Made by a program: the position numbers and the translations under genes | From: Bacteroidales bacterium | Lineage (GTDB): Bacteria > Bacteroidota > Bacteroidia > Bacteroidales > P3 | Direction: 5' to 3' | DNA length: 64,000 bases | Assembly (NCBI GenBank): GCA_016292015.1 | Contig: JAEEZY010000029.1 | Location: 62,001 to 126,000 of the forward strand | In this document: piece after piece, positions 32,310 through 41,008 of the stretch | Numbering within the stretch: the stretch's first letter is position 1 | How the letters are laid out: every line of letters starts with the position of its first letter | Notes under the pieces: generated by a model | What the model was told of the DNA's origin: nothing | The model's input: the letters and a program-made list of their open reading frames with translations, nothing else | Databases searched by the model: none

Positions 32310-34097
32310 ATGAATATCGAGACATTGTTACAACAGGGTATAGGTCAGGCTCTTGACAATTTGTATTCTATCTCCGTTGAACCGTCGCAGGTTCAACTGC
32401 AGGGAACTAAAAAAGAGTTCGCAGGCGATTTTACGCTGGTCGTATTCCCATTCGTGAAGCAGGCCCGCAAAGCGCCGGAGGCTGTAGCCAACGAGATTGG
32501 CGTGCAACTGAAGGCTAATCTGCCTGAGGTTGCCGATTTCAACGTGGTCAAGGGATTCCTCAACATCTCGATAGCCGACAGCTACTGGGTGAATTTCGTG
32601 AATGACATATCGGGTAACGATGGGTTCGGATTGAAGGCTGTGGCTGCCGACGCCAAGCCTGTGGTGATAGAGTATTCGTCGCCAAACACCAACAAGCCGC
32701 TCCATCTTGGACATATCCGCAACAACCTCCTGGGTTGGTCGGTAAGCGAGTTGCTGAAAGCCGACGGGCAAAACGTGAAGCGTGTGAACCTGGTGAACGA
32801 CCGTGGCATCCACATCTGCAAGTCGATGCTTGCATGGCTGCGTTTCGGAAACGGCGAAACACCCGAATCGTCTGGCATGAAGGGTGACCATCTGGTTGGA
32901 AAATACTATGTGGAGTTCGACAAACACTATAAGTCTGAAATTGCCGACCTGGTGGCCAATGGCATGGACGAAGAGGAAGCAAAGAAAGAGGCTCCGCTCA
33001 TGAAAGAGGCTCAGTCGATGCTCAAACGTTGGGAGGAGGGGGACAAGGAAATCCGCGACCTGTGGGAGAAGATGAACGGGTGGGTGTATGCCGGTTTCGA
33101 CGAGACCTACCGCTCGCTCGGCGTAGGCTTCGACAAAATATACTACGAGTCTAACACCTATCTGCTCGGCAAGGAGCTGGTTCAGAAAGGGCTCGACCTC
33201 GGAGTGCTCTATCGCCGCGATGACGGGTCGGTATGGTGCGACCTCACGGGTGACGGCCTTGACGAGAAGCTGCTGCTGCGCCGCGACGGCACGTCGGTCT
33301 ATATGACTCAGGACTTGGGCACCGCTCTGCTGCGTCACAACGACTTCGACGCCGACCGCCTTGTCTATGTCGTAGGCAACGAGCAGGATTACCACTTCAA
33401 GGTGCTGAAACTCATTCTCGGCAAACTCGGGTTCCCTTGGGCCGACAAAGTCTATCATCTCTCGTACGGCATGGTGGAACTGCCTAACGGCAAGATGAAA
33501 TCGCGCGAAGGGACGGTGGTCGACGCCGACGACTTGATAGCCGACATGGAGCAGACGGCCGAGCAGATGAGCCTCGAACACGGCAAGAACGACGAGCTGA
33601 GCGACGACGAGCGCAAACGTTTGTATCATATCTTGGCTCTCGGTGCGTTGAAGTATTTCATTCTCAAGGTTGACCCGACGAAGAACATGCTGTTCAACCC
33701 CGCCGAGAGTATCGACTTCAACGGCAACACCGGCCCCTTCATCCAGTACACCTATGCCCGTATCCGCAGCATAGTGCGCAAGAGTGGCCAAGATGTTGGA
33801 TTCAATATTCAAAATTCAGAATTCAAAATTAGTGATAAGGAGCGCGAGATAATCAAGCTTTTGCACTCTCTGCCTTCTGTCGTCGAACAGGCGGCACAGA
33901 ATTTCAGCCCTGCGATGGTGGCCAACTATGCCTACGACCTGGCAAAAACGTTCAACAGCTTCTATCAGGATACTCCTATCCTCCGTGAAGAGAACGCCGA
34001 CATACGCTCGTTCCGTGTTGCTCTGTGCGACGTCGTTGCAACGGCCATACGCAACACCATGACCATACTGGGCATCGAAGTCCCCGAGAGGATGTGA
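32310..34097 (+). CDS. argS: Arginyl-tRNA synthetase
   Basis: A 595-residue class I synthetase charging tRNA-Arg. The N-terminal Add-1 domain comes first (to about residue 110). The HIGH-type motif is in SSPNTNKPLHLGHIRNNLLG (about residues 124-143) and the KMSKS position reads GKMKSREGTVV (about 392-402). The C-terminal anticodon-binding domain runs to the final RNTMTILGIEVPERM. Between them, residues about 497-507 (FNIQNSEFKI) are encoded by tandem ATTCAAA heptamers, so a genomic repeat sits inside the reading frame in what is normally a variable linker. The start follows from the promoter position. Confidence 0.96.
   Translation: MNIETLLQQGIGQALDNLYSISVEPSQVQLQGTKKEFAGDFTLVVFPFVKQARKAPEAVANEIGVQLKANLPEVADFNVVKGFLNISIADSYWVNFVNDISGNDGFGLKAVAADAKPVVIEYSSPNTNKPLHLGHIRNNLLGWSVSELLKADGQNVKRVNLVNDRGIHICKSMLAWLRFGNGETPESSGMKGDHLVGKYYVEFDKHYKSEIADLVANGMDEEEAKKEAPLMKEAQSMLKRWEEGDKEIRDLWEKMNGWVYAGFDETYRSLGVGFDKIYYESNTYLLGKELVQKGLDLGVLYRRDDGSVWCDLTGDGLDEKLLLRRDGTSVYMTQDLGTALLRHNDFDADRLVYVVGNEQDYHFKVLKLILGKLGFPWADKVYHLSYGMVELPNGKMKSREGTVVDADDLIADMEQTAEQMSLEHGKNDELSDDERKRLYHILALGALKYFILKVDPTKNMLFNPAESIDFNGNTGPFIQYTYARIRSIVRKSGQDVGFNIQNSEFKISDKEREIIKLLHSLPSVVEQAAQNFSPAMVANYAYDLAKTFNSFYQDTPILREENADIRSFRVALCDVVATAIRNTMTILGIEVPERM
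33800..33831 (+). repeat. ATTCAAA heptamers inside argS
   Basis: About four units of ATTCAAA/ATTCAGA with period 7 lie within the argS frame. The same unit type is visible in a gap repeat near 4529. Confidence 0.8.
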
Positions 34098-34413
34098 TGA
34101 ATAGTGAATTGACAAATGAAGGGAATTGTGCTTTCGGCTCTGCCGCTTGGCTTGGCCAAGAATTGTCGCCTTCGGCGTCATTCTGCTACGGTTCGGAAAA
34201 ACAAGCGAGTTTGATTTTCACTCACCTTAAACGCAGAATTGTGAATAGTGAATTGACAATTGTAAGGCGCTAACACAATCGCACAATCCCTGTCAACTTA
34301 TCAACCTATCAACATCCCTCCACCACTTTAAAACCCTTTAAACCTTTCAAGCGAAGCGAACCTTTTAAACTCTTTAACTTTTAAACTCTAAAACTCTTAA
34401 ACTTTTAATTTCT
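34098..34413. repeat. Mixed tandem-repeat gap between argS and the thioesterase gene
   Basis: Contains GAATAGTGAATTGACAA stretches at 34101 and 34244, a unique insert between them, ATCAACCT octamers (about 34295-34312), then a long run of TTTTAAAC/TCTTTAAC octamers (about 34325-34408) interrupted by AAGCGAAGCGAACC. No gene is supported here. Confidence 0.85.
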
Positions 34414-34419
34414 TACCCC

Positions 34420-35175
34420 ATGCTTGACGAGAAAAACATTTACACCAACGACTTCTTTATTGAGTCTTACTTCTGCGACTGGACCGACCACCTCTCCATG
34501 TGGGGACTTTCGCGTCTGTTGCAAACCGTTGCCGAGGAACATACAACCCTGACCCACATCAGTTATTTCGACCTCATAAAAGACCAGAAGGCATGGGTCT
34601 TGAGCCGTATGTACTATCAGGTTGAGTCGATGCCTGCCTATGGTTCCACCGTAAGGATCTCCACCTGGTCGCGTGGCGTCGATGGCCTGTTTGATGCACG
34701 AGACTTCCTTGTTTGCGACATGGAAGGCAGGCGGCTCGCTTCAGCCACCGCCTACTGGGTCGTTATCGACTTCAACACCCGACACGTGGTGCGTCTTAAC
34801 GACATCATGGACGGCTATATGCACAACGCCGTTTGTGCCACCGACAAAGAAAGGCTTACAAAACTCAGGCTTCAGCCGATGGACGAGAGTCATCGCATCG
34901 AGCATTTCAACGTAAAGCCTTCCATGCTAGATCATACTGGACATGTGAATAACTGCGAGTACATCCGCTGGGTTGACGACAACCTGCCAGAGGGAAAACA
35001 GATAAAAACCATCGAGGTTGCCTATGTGGCCGAAACCCGCCCCGGCGAAATGGTGGACATCCTGCGTTGCCAACCCGATGCCGACACCGCCCATTACCAC
35101 ATATATGTTGAGGGCAGTCAGCCTGGCGAGAGCAATCGAAGGCTCTCTTTCTCCGCTCTTGTGACGTTGCGATAA
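34420..35175 (+). CDS. Acyl-ACP thioesterase
   Basis: A 251-residue double hot-dog enzyme releasing fatty acids from acyl carrier protein. The N-terminal half has YFCDWTDHLSMWGLSRLLQTVAEEHTT (about residues 18-44) and RISTWSRGVDGLFDARDF. The second hot-dog carries the catalytic Asn-His region in LDHTGHVNNCEYIRWVDDN (about residues 168-186). Length matches bacterial acyl-ACP thioesterases. It would set the fatty-acid chain length in the cytoplasm. Confidence 0.9.
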   Translation: MLDEKNIYTNDFFIESYFCDWTDHLSMWGLSRLLQTVAEEHTTLTHISYFDLIKDQKAWVLSRMYYQVESMPAYGSTVRISTWSRGVDGLFDARDFLVCDMEGRRLASATAYWVVIDFNTRHVVRLNDIMDGYMHNAVCATDKERLTKLRLQPMDESHRIEHFNVKPSMLDHTGHVNNCEYIRWVDDNLPEGKQIKTIEVAYVAETRPGEMVDILRCQPDADTAHYHIYVEGSQPGESNRRLSFSALVTLR

Positions 35176-35198
35176 AGTGGGCTTGTGGTGCTACGGTG

Positions 35199-36665
35199 TC
35201 ATTTCGCACCTATCACCGCCTTGTAACCACGAACTTCCTTCTCGGCTCGCATCATGCGTTCCAACTCCATCGGGTTTCGCTTGATGTGTTCTATCAGCGC
35301 CAGCTGCATATCGACGGCCATCCGTTGCATGTCTCCATAGATACGCAGGTTCTCACGCGTCGCTATCGAACCTTTGTAGTCATAGGTCTTCATCATCGTG
35401 TTGTATGCACGGCGTATGTAACTGTAGTTCTTGGTAAGTGACAGTATCTCTTTCTCGTTTATGCCTTGTGTGATGATATTGTCGCTTATTGCAATACATT
35501 CTTGTTGCATGGCGAGCAACCCTTTCAGGTTGTCAAAAAAGGCTCTTCCTTCTTCTGGCGTGCTGAAGTCGGGAGTCCACTTTGTGAATTTCTTCAGCGT
35601 CCGTTGGCCGTCGCGCAGCGTCTTGGTCGAATGGTCGGTGATGTTCTCGTTGTTGGCAATCGTGTCGCGCAGGTAAACCAGACGCAGGTACTGCCCCGCC
35701 ACCGTTTTGTAGTCCTTGAGTTTCCGGTTGTAAACGTCCAGCTCCTCTCGGTTGCGGAAGGCGGGATACAGGTCCGTCCCTTGCTGCACAACTCTGAAGG
35801 CAGCTGTAAGGTCGCTGTATTTCCGTCCGATGCGGTAAATCGAGTCGGACAGATGCTCCAATTCGCGAATCCTTTTTTCGCAACTCAGATACTCCTGCTG
35901 TATCGTCTCAAACTCTCGCAGTTTGTCGATGAATTGTATTCCGCCTTCCTCTGTGGTGAATACTGGCACGAAGTTTGTGTTTGCAACGATGTTCTTGTAT
36001 GGTGTGGCGTGTCCGGTGTTGCCTAGCATTGCGACGATACTGCCTGAGTTGGCTTCTATTCGGTCCAACCACCCTAGACATTCCAGGTATAGTTCCTGTA
36101 TCTTCGCCACAGCGCGGTGCTGCCTCACGTATGCGTAGTACTCCGTGACAGTCGTGAAGTTGATGGCAATGGTGGGCGGCTGGTAGGTTCGGCAATACGA
36201 CTTGTACACCTCCGCATGCTCCTTCCCCGTCTTGAGTTTCAGGGTGTTCTTGAAGTTCTCGATACGGCTGGGGTATGAATCGGTGCCTACAATACTGTCA
36301 CGCAGGTGGCGCTGCATGCTGTCCAACTCTTGCAGCTGGGCGTAGTATTCGGCCGACTGGTCGATGCTGTTGATGTTGTAGTGGTTGTAAACAGATAGAT
36401 AGGCGTAGTAGATGTTCTTCAGAAAGCGGGCTCTGTTTTTATCTACTACACCTTCGTCGCTGCACTGGATTCTGAGTCGTGAGTGTTGTGCCCTGATACG
36501 GTCTTTTATCACCACCAGCTTCTGTTCCCGTATGAGCGCTTCGCGTTCGTCGGCACCGTTGATGACTAATGGCTTACTGCTGACTGTCGATTGCGACAGC
36601 GTGTCCTGAGCATTCGCAACACACAACAACGCCATCAGAGTCAACAATATAGCTGTATTCTTCAT
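35199..36665 (-). CDS. Exported coiled-coil protein of unknown function
   Basis: A 488-residue protein with a signal peptide (residues 1-19, ending VANAQ). The mature part is mostly helical and highly charged with heptad-like stretches, for example REALIREQKLVVIKDRIRAQ, YYAQLQELDSMQRHL and FETIQQEYLSCEKRIRELEHL. No enzyme motif or membrane anchor is visible and I do not recognise a family. It is convergent with the thioesterase gene. It is probably periplasmic or surface-exposed. Confidence 0.6.
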   Translation of the reverse strand: MKNTAILLTLMALLCVANAQDTLSQSTVSSKPLVINGADEREALIREQKLVVIKDRIRAQHSRLRIQCSDEGVVDKNRARFLKNIYYAYLSVYNHYNINSIDQSAEYYAQLQELDSMQRHLRDSIVGTDSYPSRIENFKNTLKLKTGKEHAEVYKSYCRTYQPPTIAINFTTVTEYYAYVRQHRAVAKIQELYLECLGWLDRIEANSGSIVAMLGNTGHATPYKNIVANTNFVPVFTTEEGGIQFIDKLREFETIQQEYLSCEKRIRELEHLSDSIYRIGRKYSDLTAAFRVVQQGTDLYPAFRNREELDVYNRKLKDYKTVAGQYLRLVYLRDTIANNENITDHSTKTLRDGQRTLKKFTKWTPDFSTPEEGRAFFDNLKGLLAMQQECIAISDNIITQGINEKEILSLTKNYSYIRRAYNTMMKTYDYKGSIATRENLRIYGDMQRMAVDMQLALIEHIKRNPMELERMMRAEKEVRGYKAVIGAK

Positions 36666-36735
36666 GTCAGCAGTCAGCAGTCAGCATATACAATTGTCAA
36701 TTCACTAATCACTAATCACAATTCACAATTAAGCA
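36666..36735. repeat. GTCAGCA and AATCACT heptamer block
   Basis: Three GTCAGCA units (36666-36686) are followed by ATTCACT/AATCACT units to about 36733. This block lies between the PurF-like gene and the coiled-coil gene. Confidence 0.85.
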
Positions 36736-36737
36736 TC

Positions 36738-38144
36738 TCATTCCCCATACGACGACCCGTCGAAGCAGTGGGTGCAAACTTTGTCTTTGGGCAATCCTAT
36801 GGCATCGCATACGGTCTTCAGGCTGTTGAACTTCAAGGTGTCCACACCGACTCTCTGACGTATCATCTCCACCATGTTGGCATATTCTTTGGTGGTTTCG
36901 TCGCGATAGGCTTCGATGTTGCGTATCTCGCCGTTCTCCAGCTCTTCGATACAGCGACGGGTGATGAGCTCCATGTCGTTCTTCGATGCCGAGAAGTTCA
37001 GGTATTGGCAGCCGTGTACCAACGGCGGACAGCTGATGCGGACATGCACTTTCTTCACGCCGCAGTCGTACAGCATCTTCACGTTGTCTCTCAGCTGGGT
37101 TCCACGCACGATCGAGTCGTCGCAGAAGACCACCTCTTTGCCTTCCAGCATCTTGCGGCTGGGTATGAGTTTCATCTTTGCCACCAGGTTGCGGGCTTCC
37201 TGGTTCACCGGCATGAAGCTGCGTGCCCAGGTGGGGGTGTATTTCAGTACTCCGCGTTTATAGGGTATGCCCTTTCCTTCGGCATAGCCGAGGGCCATTC
37301 CGATGCCCGAGTCGGGTATAGCCGAGACGTAGTCGGCCTGCACGTCGTCCTGCTGACCCATAGCATATCCCAGCTGATAGCGCACCTCTTCGGCGTTGAT
37401 TCCCTCGTATTCGACGCAGGGGTATCCGTAGTATATCCACAGGAACGAGCATATCTGCATCTTGTCGTTGGGTGCCAGCAGTTGCTCCAATCCGTTGGTG
37501 GTGACCTTTATTATCTCGCCCGGACCTACAAAGCGTGTTGTGTTGTAGTCGAGGTTGATGTAGCTGTGGCTTTCCGAGGCGATGGCATAGCTGGTTCCCT
37601 TGCGGCCTATCACAAGCGGTGTGCGGCCAAGGTAGTCTCTTGCGGCAATCACTCCGTCGGGAGTGAGGATGAGCATCGTGCAGCTGCCTTTGACGCTTTT
37701 GTACACGTTCTGTATGCCCTCCACGAAGGTCTTGCCTTGCGTTATCAGCAGGGCAATCAACTCGGTGGGATTGGTGCTGCCCATGCTCAGTTCGGTGAAC
37801 TGTTGGTTCATACCGAGGCACTTCTGTTCCAGTTCCGGTATGTTGTTGATTTTCGACACAGTGACGATGGCGAAACGACCCAAGTGGGAGTTTACCACAA
37901 TCGGTTGTGCGTCGGTGTCGCTTATCACACCGATGCCGTAGTTTCCTGTCATCTCGTGCAGGTCGCCGGTGAACTTGGTTCTGAAATACGAGTTCTGGAT
38001 GTTGTGGATGTTGCGATGAAAGGTACCATTGTCCACTGTGCTCAAGCCGGCACGCTTGGTACCCAGATGTGAATGATAGTCCGTCCCGTAGAACAGATCT
38101 GTGATACATGGCTCTTTTGAGACAATACCGAAAAGTCCGCTCAT
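36738..38144 (-). CDS. PurF-like amidophosphoribosyltransferase family protein without the N-terminal nucleophile
   Basis: A 468-residue protein with the two-domain architecture of glutamine PRPP amidotransferase. The N-terminal Ntn-hydrolase domain begins MSGLFGIVSKE, where active PurF exposes Cys at position 1 after Met removal (MCGI/ECGV). No cysteine occurs at that site; the first is Cys13. The PRPP-binding loop is intact as EVVFCDDSIVRGTQLRDN (about residues 333-350). A C-terminal CTHC could be part of an Fe-S site. Bacteroidetes have a canonical PurF elsewhere and this second type, so its role is uncertain. It has its own promoter box. Confidence 0.85.
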   Translation of the reverse strand: MSGLFGIVSKEPCITDLFYGTDYHSHLGTKRAGLSTVDNGTFHRNIHNIQNSYFRTKFTGDLHEMTGNYGIGVISDTDAQPIVVNSHLGRFAIVTVSKINNIPELEQKCLGMNQQFTELSMGSTNPTELIALLITQGKTFVEGIQNVYKSVKGSCTMLILTPDGVIAARDYLGRTPLVIGRKGTSYAIASESHSYINLDYNTTRFVGPGEIIKVTTNGLEQLLAPNDKMQICSFLWIYYGYPCVEYEGINAEEVRYQLGYAMGQQDDVQADYVSAIPDSGIGMALGYAEGKGIPYKRGVLKYTPTWARSFMPVNQEARNLVAKMKLIPSRKMLEGKEVVFCDDSIVRGTQLRDNVKMLYDCGVKKVHVRISCPPLVHGCQYLNFSASKNDMELITRRCIEELENGEIRNIEAYRDETTKEYANMVEMIRQRVGVDTLKFNSLKTVCDAIGLPKDKVCTHCFDGSSYGE

Positions 38145-38190
38145 AACATTTTGTGTTTAATAATGATGAATTATATGTTGATTAAAAAGA

Positions 38191-38198
38191 CAAAAGTA
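38191..38198 (-). promoter_or_regulatory. -7 promoter box of the PurF-like gene
   Basis: Minus-strand TACTTTTG fits TAnnTTTG, 46 bases upstream of the ATG at 38144. Confidence 0.55.
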
Positions 38199-38346
38199 GT
38201 CCTTTTTTATAGATTTGCTCTTTTTGTGTGACGTTAGTTATAAACAATTTATGCACAAGGCGATGGCTTGTGTGTCAAGTGTCGGTTGTTTATGGCGTTT
38301 ATAGTTGTCTGTGTGGCCCTTCTGCAATGGCCTGCCGCCATCGGTG

Positions 38347-38742
38347 TCAGTGCGTTCTCTGTGGCGCGTGGGCGAGCCATTTCCCGTCTCGTTTGCGTAC
38401 TTCGACGGTGAATTGCATGTCTTTCTTTATAGGGGTGTTTTTTACCAGGGTGACTGTGGCCGAGGTGTCCGATGTCATCTCTGTCTTTGTCACTTCTATT
38501 TTGGCTGGGGTGTCAGATGCGATATAGTCGATATCGACAAACTGCATGAGTGACTTGCCCGTAGTGATGGTTGTGTTGATAGTCTCTTCGGTTGCGTATT
38601 TTTCTGCCTCGTCCAGTTTATAGTTGGCCATCTCGTAAGAGTAGTTGTATGCCGCCTTCTGCGCTTTCTGTTCGTCCGATGTGCACGACATCATTCCGAA
38701 TACGATAATCGTTATTGTACAGAACAAAAGTCTCTTTCTCAT
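38347..38742 (-). CDS. DUF4878-like lipoprotein
   Basis: A 131-residue lipoprotein with the lipobox FGMMSC (cysteine at about residue 20). The mature part has the helix-then-sheet layout of the DUF4878/SnoaL-like group (YNYSYEMANYKLDEAEKYATEE, then TPAKIEVTKTEMTSDTSATVTL and a final VRKRDGKWLAHAP). No active site is evident. A hairpin terminator of the next upstream gene separates it from that gene. Confidence 0.75.
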   Translation of the reverse strand: MRKRLLFCTITIIVFGMMSCTSDEQKAQKAAYNYSYEMANYKLDEAEKYATEETINTTITTGKSLMQFVDIDYIASDTPAKIEVTKTEMTSDTSATVTLVKNTPIKKDMQFTVEVRKRDGKWLAHAPQRTH

Positions 38743-38782
38743 GATGCAATGGTGTGTGTCTTTATTGGTGAAGTGTTGTTTC

Positions 38783-38818
38783 CAAAAACAAATAGAGGCT
38801 GCCGAAGCAGCCTCTATT
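38783..38818 (-). terminator. Intrinsic terminator of the 38838-39545 lipoprotein gene
   Basis: AATAGAGGCTGC (38791-38802) pairs perfectly with its complement at 38807-38818 around a 4-base loop; on the minus strand it is followed by TGTTTTTGG. Confidence 0.88.
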
Positions 38819-38837
38819 TTGATTGTCTACAAGACTA

Positions 38838-39545
38838 TTAAAGTCTGATTTTCTTAATTCCTTTCACGGATTTTCCAGTTTGCCACTGAACGGGCTCCCA
38901 GGTCGCATTGGTAAGCGTGAGGGTGAACTCTTTTCCTTCGAGAACTTGTTGGCTCGTGTAGTTTTTGAGGTTGACAAGACCGTCGTAATACACGCAAGTC
39001 ATTGTGTAGTTGTTCATGTCAATGGCAGTGATGTTCTGAGAAGGACCTTCCTGAGTGAAGTTCAGCTGCCCCCAGACATTTGTCCAAGAGTCACCAAATG
39101 CGCCGCAGCTGGCCCATGTTGGCATGTCGTCGCCGTTGTAGTCGAAAAAGTCAGCGTTGTCGTCGCCGGTGAAATAGATTGCCATTACATCACTGTCGTA
39201 GTCATAGGTGCCGGTTGTGGTTCCACCGAAGGGGAACTGGAGGCCATAGGTGCCGTTGTATAAAACCTGAGCGAGGAACTCTTCTCCGCTTGTAGAAGAT
39301 GCCATGCCAGCACCGAATTCATCGATGGTGTAGGTCTGGCCGTCTATTGCAATCGTCATCACTGTTGTCGGAGTGACGGGATCAGTCGGATCAGTTGGAT
39401 CGGTTGGATTGGTTGGGTTGGTGGGATTGGTCGGAGTGTTCGTGTTCGTGTTGTTGTTGGTGTCGTCTTCATCCTTTTTGCAAGCAACGAAGAGCATGCT
39501 GCCGGCGATAAGAGCTACAGCAAGAACTTTGAAAATGTTTTTCAT
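38838..39545 (-). CDS. Lipoprotein with a Thr/Pro/Asn/Asp repeat linker
   Basis: A 235-residue lipoprotein. The start at 39545 gives MKNIFKVLAV... with lipobox LFVAC near residue 22. A tether of NPT then DPT tripeptides (about residues 34-55), encoded by a nine-base tandem repeat, separates the lipid anchor from a beta-rich domain without recognisable family. The domain has many short strands (YTIDEFG, GTYDYDSDVMAIYF, NYTMTCVYYDG). It is probably outer-membrane-anchored and surface-facing or periplasmic. A promoter box lies at 39600-39607 and a strong terminator follows the gene. Confidence 0.7.
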   Translation of the reverse strand: MKNIFKVLAVALIAGSMLFVACKKDEDDTNNNTNTNTPTNPTNPTNPTDPTDPTDPVTPTTVMTIAIDGQTYTIDEFGAGMASSTSGEEFLAQVLYNGTYGLQFPFGGTTTGTYDYDSDVMAIYFTGDDNADFFDYNGDDMPTWASCGAFGDSWTNVWGQLNFTQEGPSQNITAIDMNNYTMTCVYYDGLVNLKNYTSQQVLEGKEFTLTLTNATWEPVQWQTGKSVKGIKKIRL

Positions 39546-39599
39546 GATTTTGTAATTTAAATGGATTAATAAATTTAGTTTCTGTAAAAAATTACGGTG

Positions 39600-39607
39600 C
39601 AAATATA
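39600..39607 (-). promoter_or_regulatory. -7 promoter box of the repeat-linker lipoprotein
   Basis: Minus-strand TATATTTG fits TAnnTTTG, 54 bases upstream of the chosen ATG at 39545. Confidence 0.5.
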
Positions 39608-39695
39608 CGAATAATTCTAGATATACACCTGTTTCGCGCAAAAATCATCTTAAAATTAGTTAAAATCATTCTGTCTCGTATCCTGCACCATCTCC

Positions 39696-40976
39696 TCAAT
39701 CGGTTGGTGCTCCGACGACTATGTTTTCTTTCGACAGCACCACTTCTGTGACGGTGTTGCTCAGCTCTGGGTCGTATTCTCTACGCACTCTGATGTAGTT
39801 GTCCGTCAACCCGTACATTTCGCCATCATGTCGGCTGCTTTCCCATAGCACCTTGCGTTCTTTCCCTACCTGGCTCTCCACGAATGCCCTCATTTTCTTT
39901 TCCGACAACTCATGCAACTCCTGGCTTCGTTTCCTCCGTTGGTGCATGTCGGTCTTGGGCGTTATTTTCAATGCCATTGTGTTGGGCCGTTCCGAATATG
40001 TGAACACATGCAGGTAGGAGAGGGGCAGCGTGTTCAAAAACGCCTTCGCCTCGCCAAAATCGTCCTCCGTCTCGCCGTTGCATCCCGCTATTATGTCTGC
40101 CGCTATGCACGCATCGGGCATCTCCGACTTTATTTTCTCCACCTTCTCCCGGTACAGCGCTGTGTCGTAGTGTCGGTGCATCAGGCGTAGCACATTGTCG
40201 CTGCCTGCCTGCAAGGGTATGTGGAAATGGGGCAGGAAGGCTCGCGAACGTGCCGTGAATTCTATTATTTCGTCGGTAATCAGGTTGGGCTCGATGCTTG
40301 ATATCCGATAGCGTGCTATCGATTCTATGTCGTCCAGCTTGCGCAGCAACTCTATGAAGCTCTCGCCTCGTTGCTGGCCGAATGTCCCTGTGTTCACTCC
40401 TGTAAGCACTATCTCCTTCGCTCCGCTTTTTGCACATTCCTCCGCCATCTTCACTACCTCTTCGATTGTCGCGCTGCGCGACCGTCCTCGTGCCTGCGGT
40501 ATGGCACAGTAGGTGCAAAAATAGTCGCAGCCGTCTTGTATCTTCAGGAAGGCTCTTGTCCTGTCTCCCGACGACCACGCTCCTGCAAACTCCCATCGCC
40601 CGTCTTTAATCAGCTCTGCCGACAATTCGCTCTCCGCCTTTTCCGCTCTTTCCACTATCTCCAGAAGTCGGTGTTTCTCGTCGTTGCCCAGAATCCATGT
40701 CACACCTTCGATTTTCTCTATCTGCTGGCGTCCGTTTTGCGCAAAACAGCCCACCACCGCCACCTGCGCTTTCGGGTTCTGTCTCACTGCCTGGCGTATG
40801 GCGGTGCGGCATTTGCGTTCCGCCACGGCGGTGACGGTGCATGTGTTCACTATGTATAGGTCGGCTTCTTCGTGGAAATCCACAACGGTGTGCCCGGCTT
40901 GCGCAAAGCGCCGTAACAGCTGGCTCGTTTCGGCAAAGTTAAGTTTACACCCAAGTGTGTGTGCCGCAACTCTCAA
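39696..40976 (-). CDS. mtaB: tRNA t6A37 methylthiotransferase MtaB
   Basis: A 426-residue radical-SAM enzyme adding a methylthio group to t6A37 of tRNA. The N-terminal UPF0004 domain has cysteines in AHTLGCKLNFAETS, NTCTVTAVAE and VGCFAQNG. The radical SAM cluster motif is DGCDYFCTYCAIP (about residues 145-160). A C-terminal TRAM-like region follows. The start chosen is TTG at 40976, because the family begins with this LRVAAHTLGC block; the open frame continues upstream through a repeat and into the neighbouring gene without an ATG that fits. No Shine-Dalgarno sequence is evident. Confidence 0.92.
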   Translation of the reverse strand: MRVAAHTLGCKLNFAETSQLLRRFAQAGHTVVDFHEEADLYIVNTCTVTAVAERKCRTAIRQAVRQNPKAQVAVVGCFAQNGRQQIEKIEGVTWILGNDEKHRLLEIVERAEKAESELSAELIKDGRWEFAGAWSSGDRTRAFLKIQDGCDYFCTYCAIPQARGRSRSATIEEVVKMAEECAKSGAKEIVLTGVNTGTFGQQRGESFIELLRKLDDIESIARYRISSIEPNLITDEIIEFTARSRAFLPHFHIPLQAGSDNVLRLMHRHYDTALYREKVEKIKSEMPDACIAADIIAGCNGETEDDFGEAKAFLNTLPLSYLHVFTYSERPNTMALKITPKTDMHQRRKRSQELHELSEKKMRAFVESQVGKERKVLWESSRHDGEMYGLTDNYIRVRREYDPELSNTVTEVVLSKENIVVGAPTD

Positions 40977-40978
40977 AA

Positions 40979-41003
40979 CTGTGACCTGTGACCTGAGTTC
41001 AAA
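40979..41003. repeat. GTCACAG heptamers between two genes
   Basis: A short run of CAGGTCA/CAGGTCA units (minus-strand reading) fills almost the whole 32-base gap between the MORN-repeat gene and mtaB, abutting the mtaB TTG start. Confidence 0.7.
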
Positions 41004-41008
41004 ATCAC

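Noticed and set aside
32328-33812. A 494-codon minus-strand open frame opposite argS
   Set aside because: Complement of an essential gene with clear motifs; the translation is rich in His/Val/Leu with no domain.
36591-38072. A 493-codon plus-strand open frame opposite the PurF-like gene
   Set aside because: Opposite strand of a well-recognised gene, with no family features. Judged a shadow frame.
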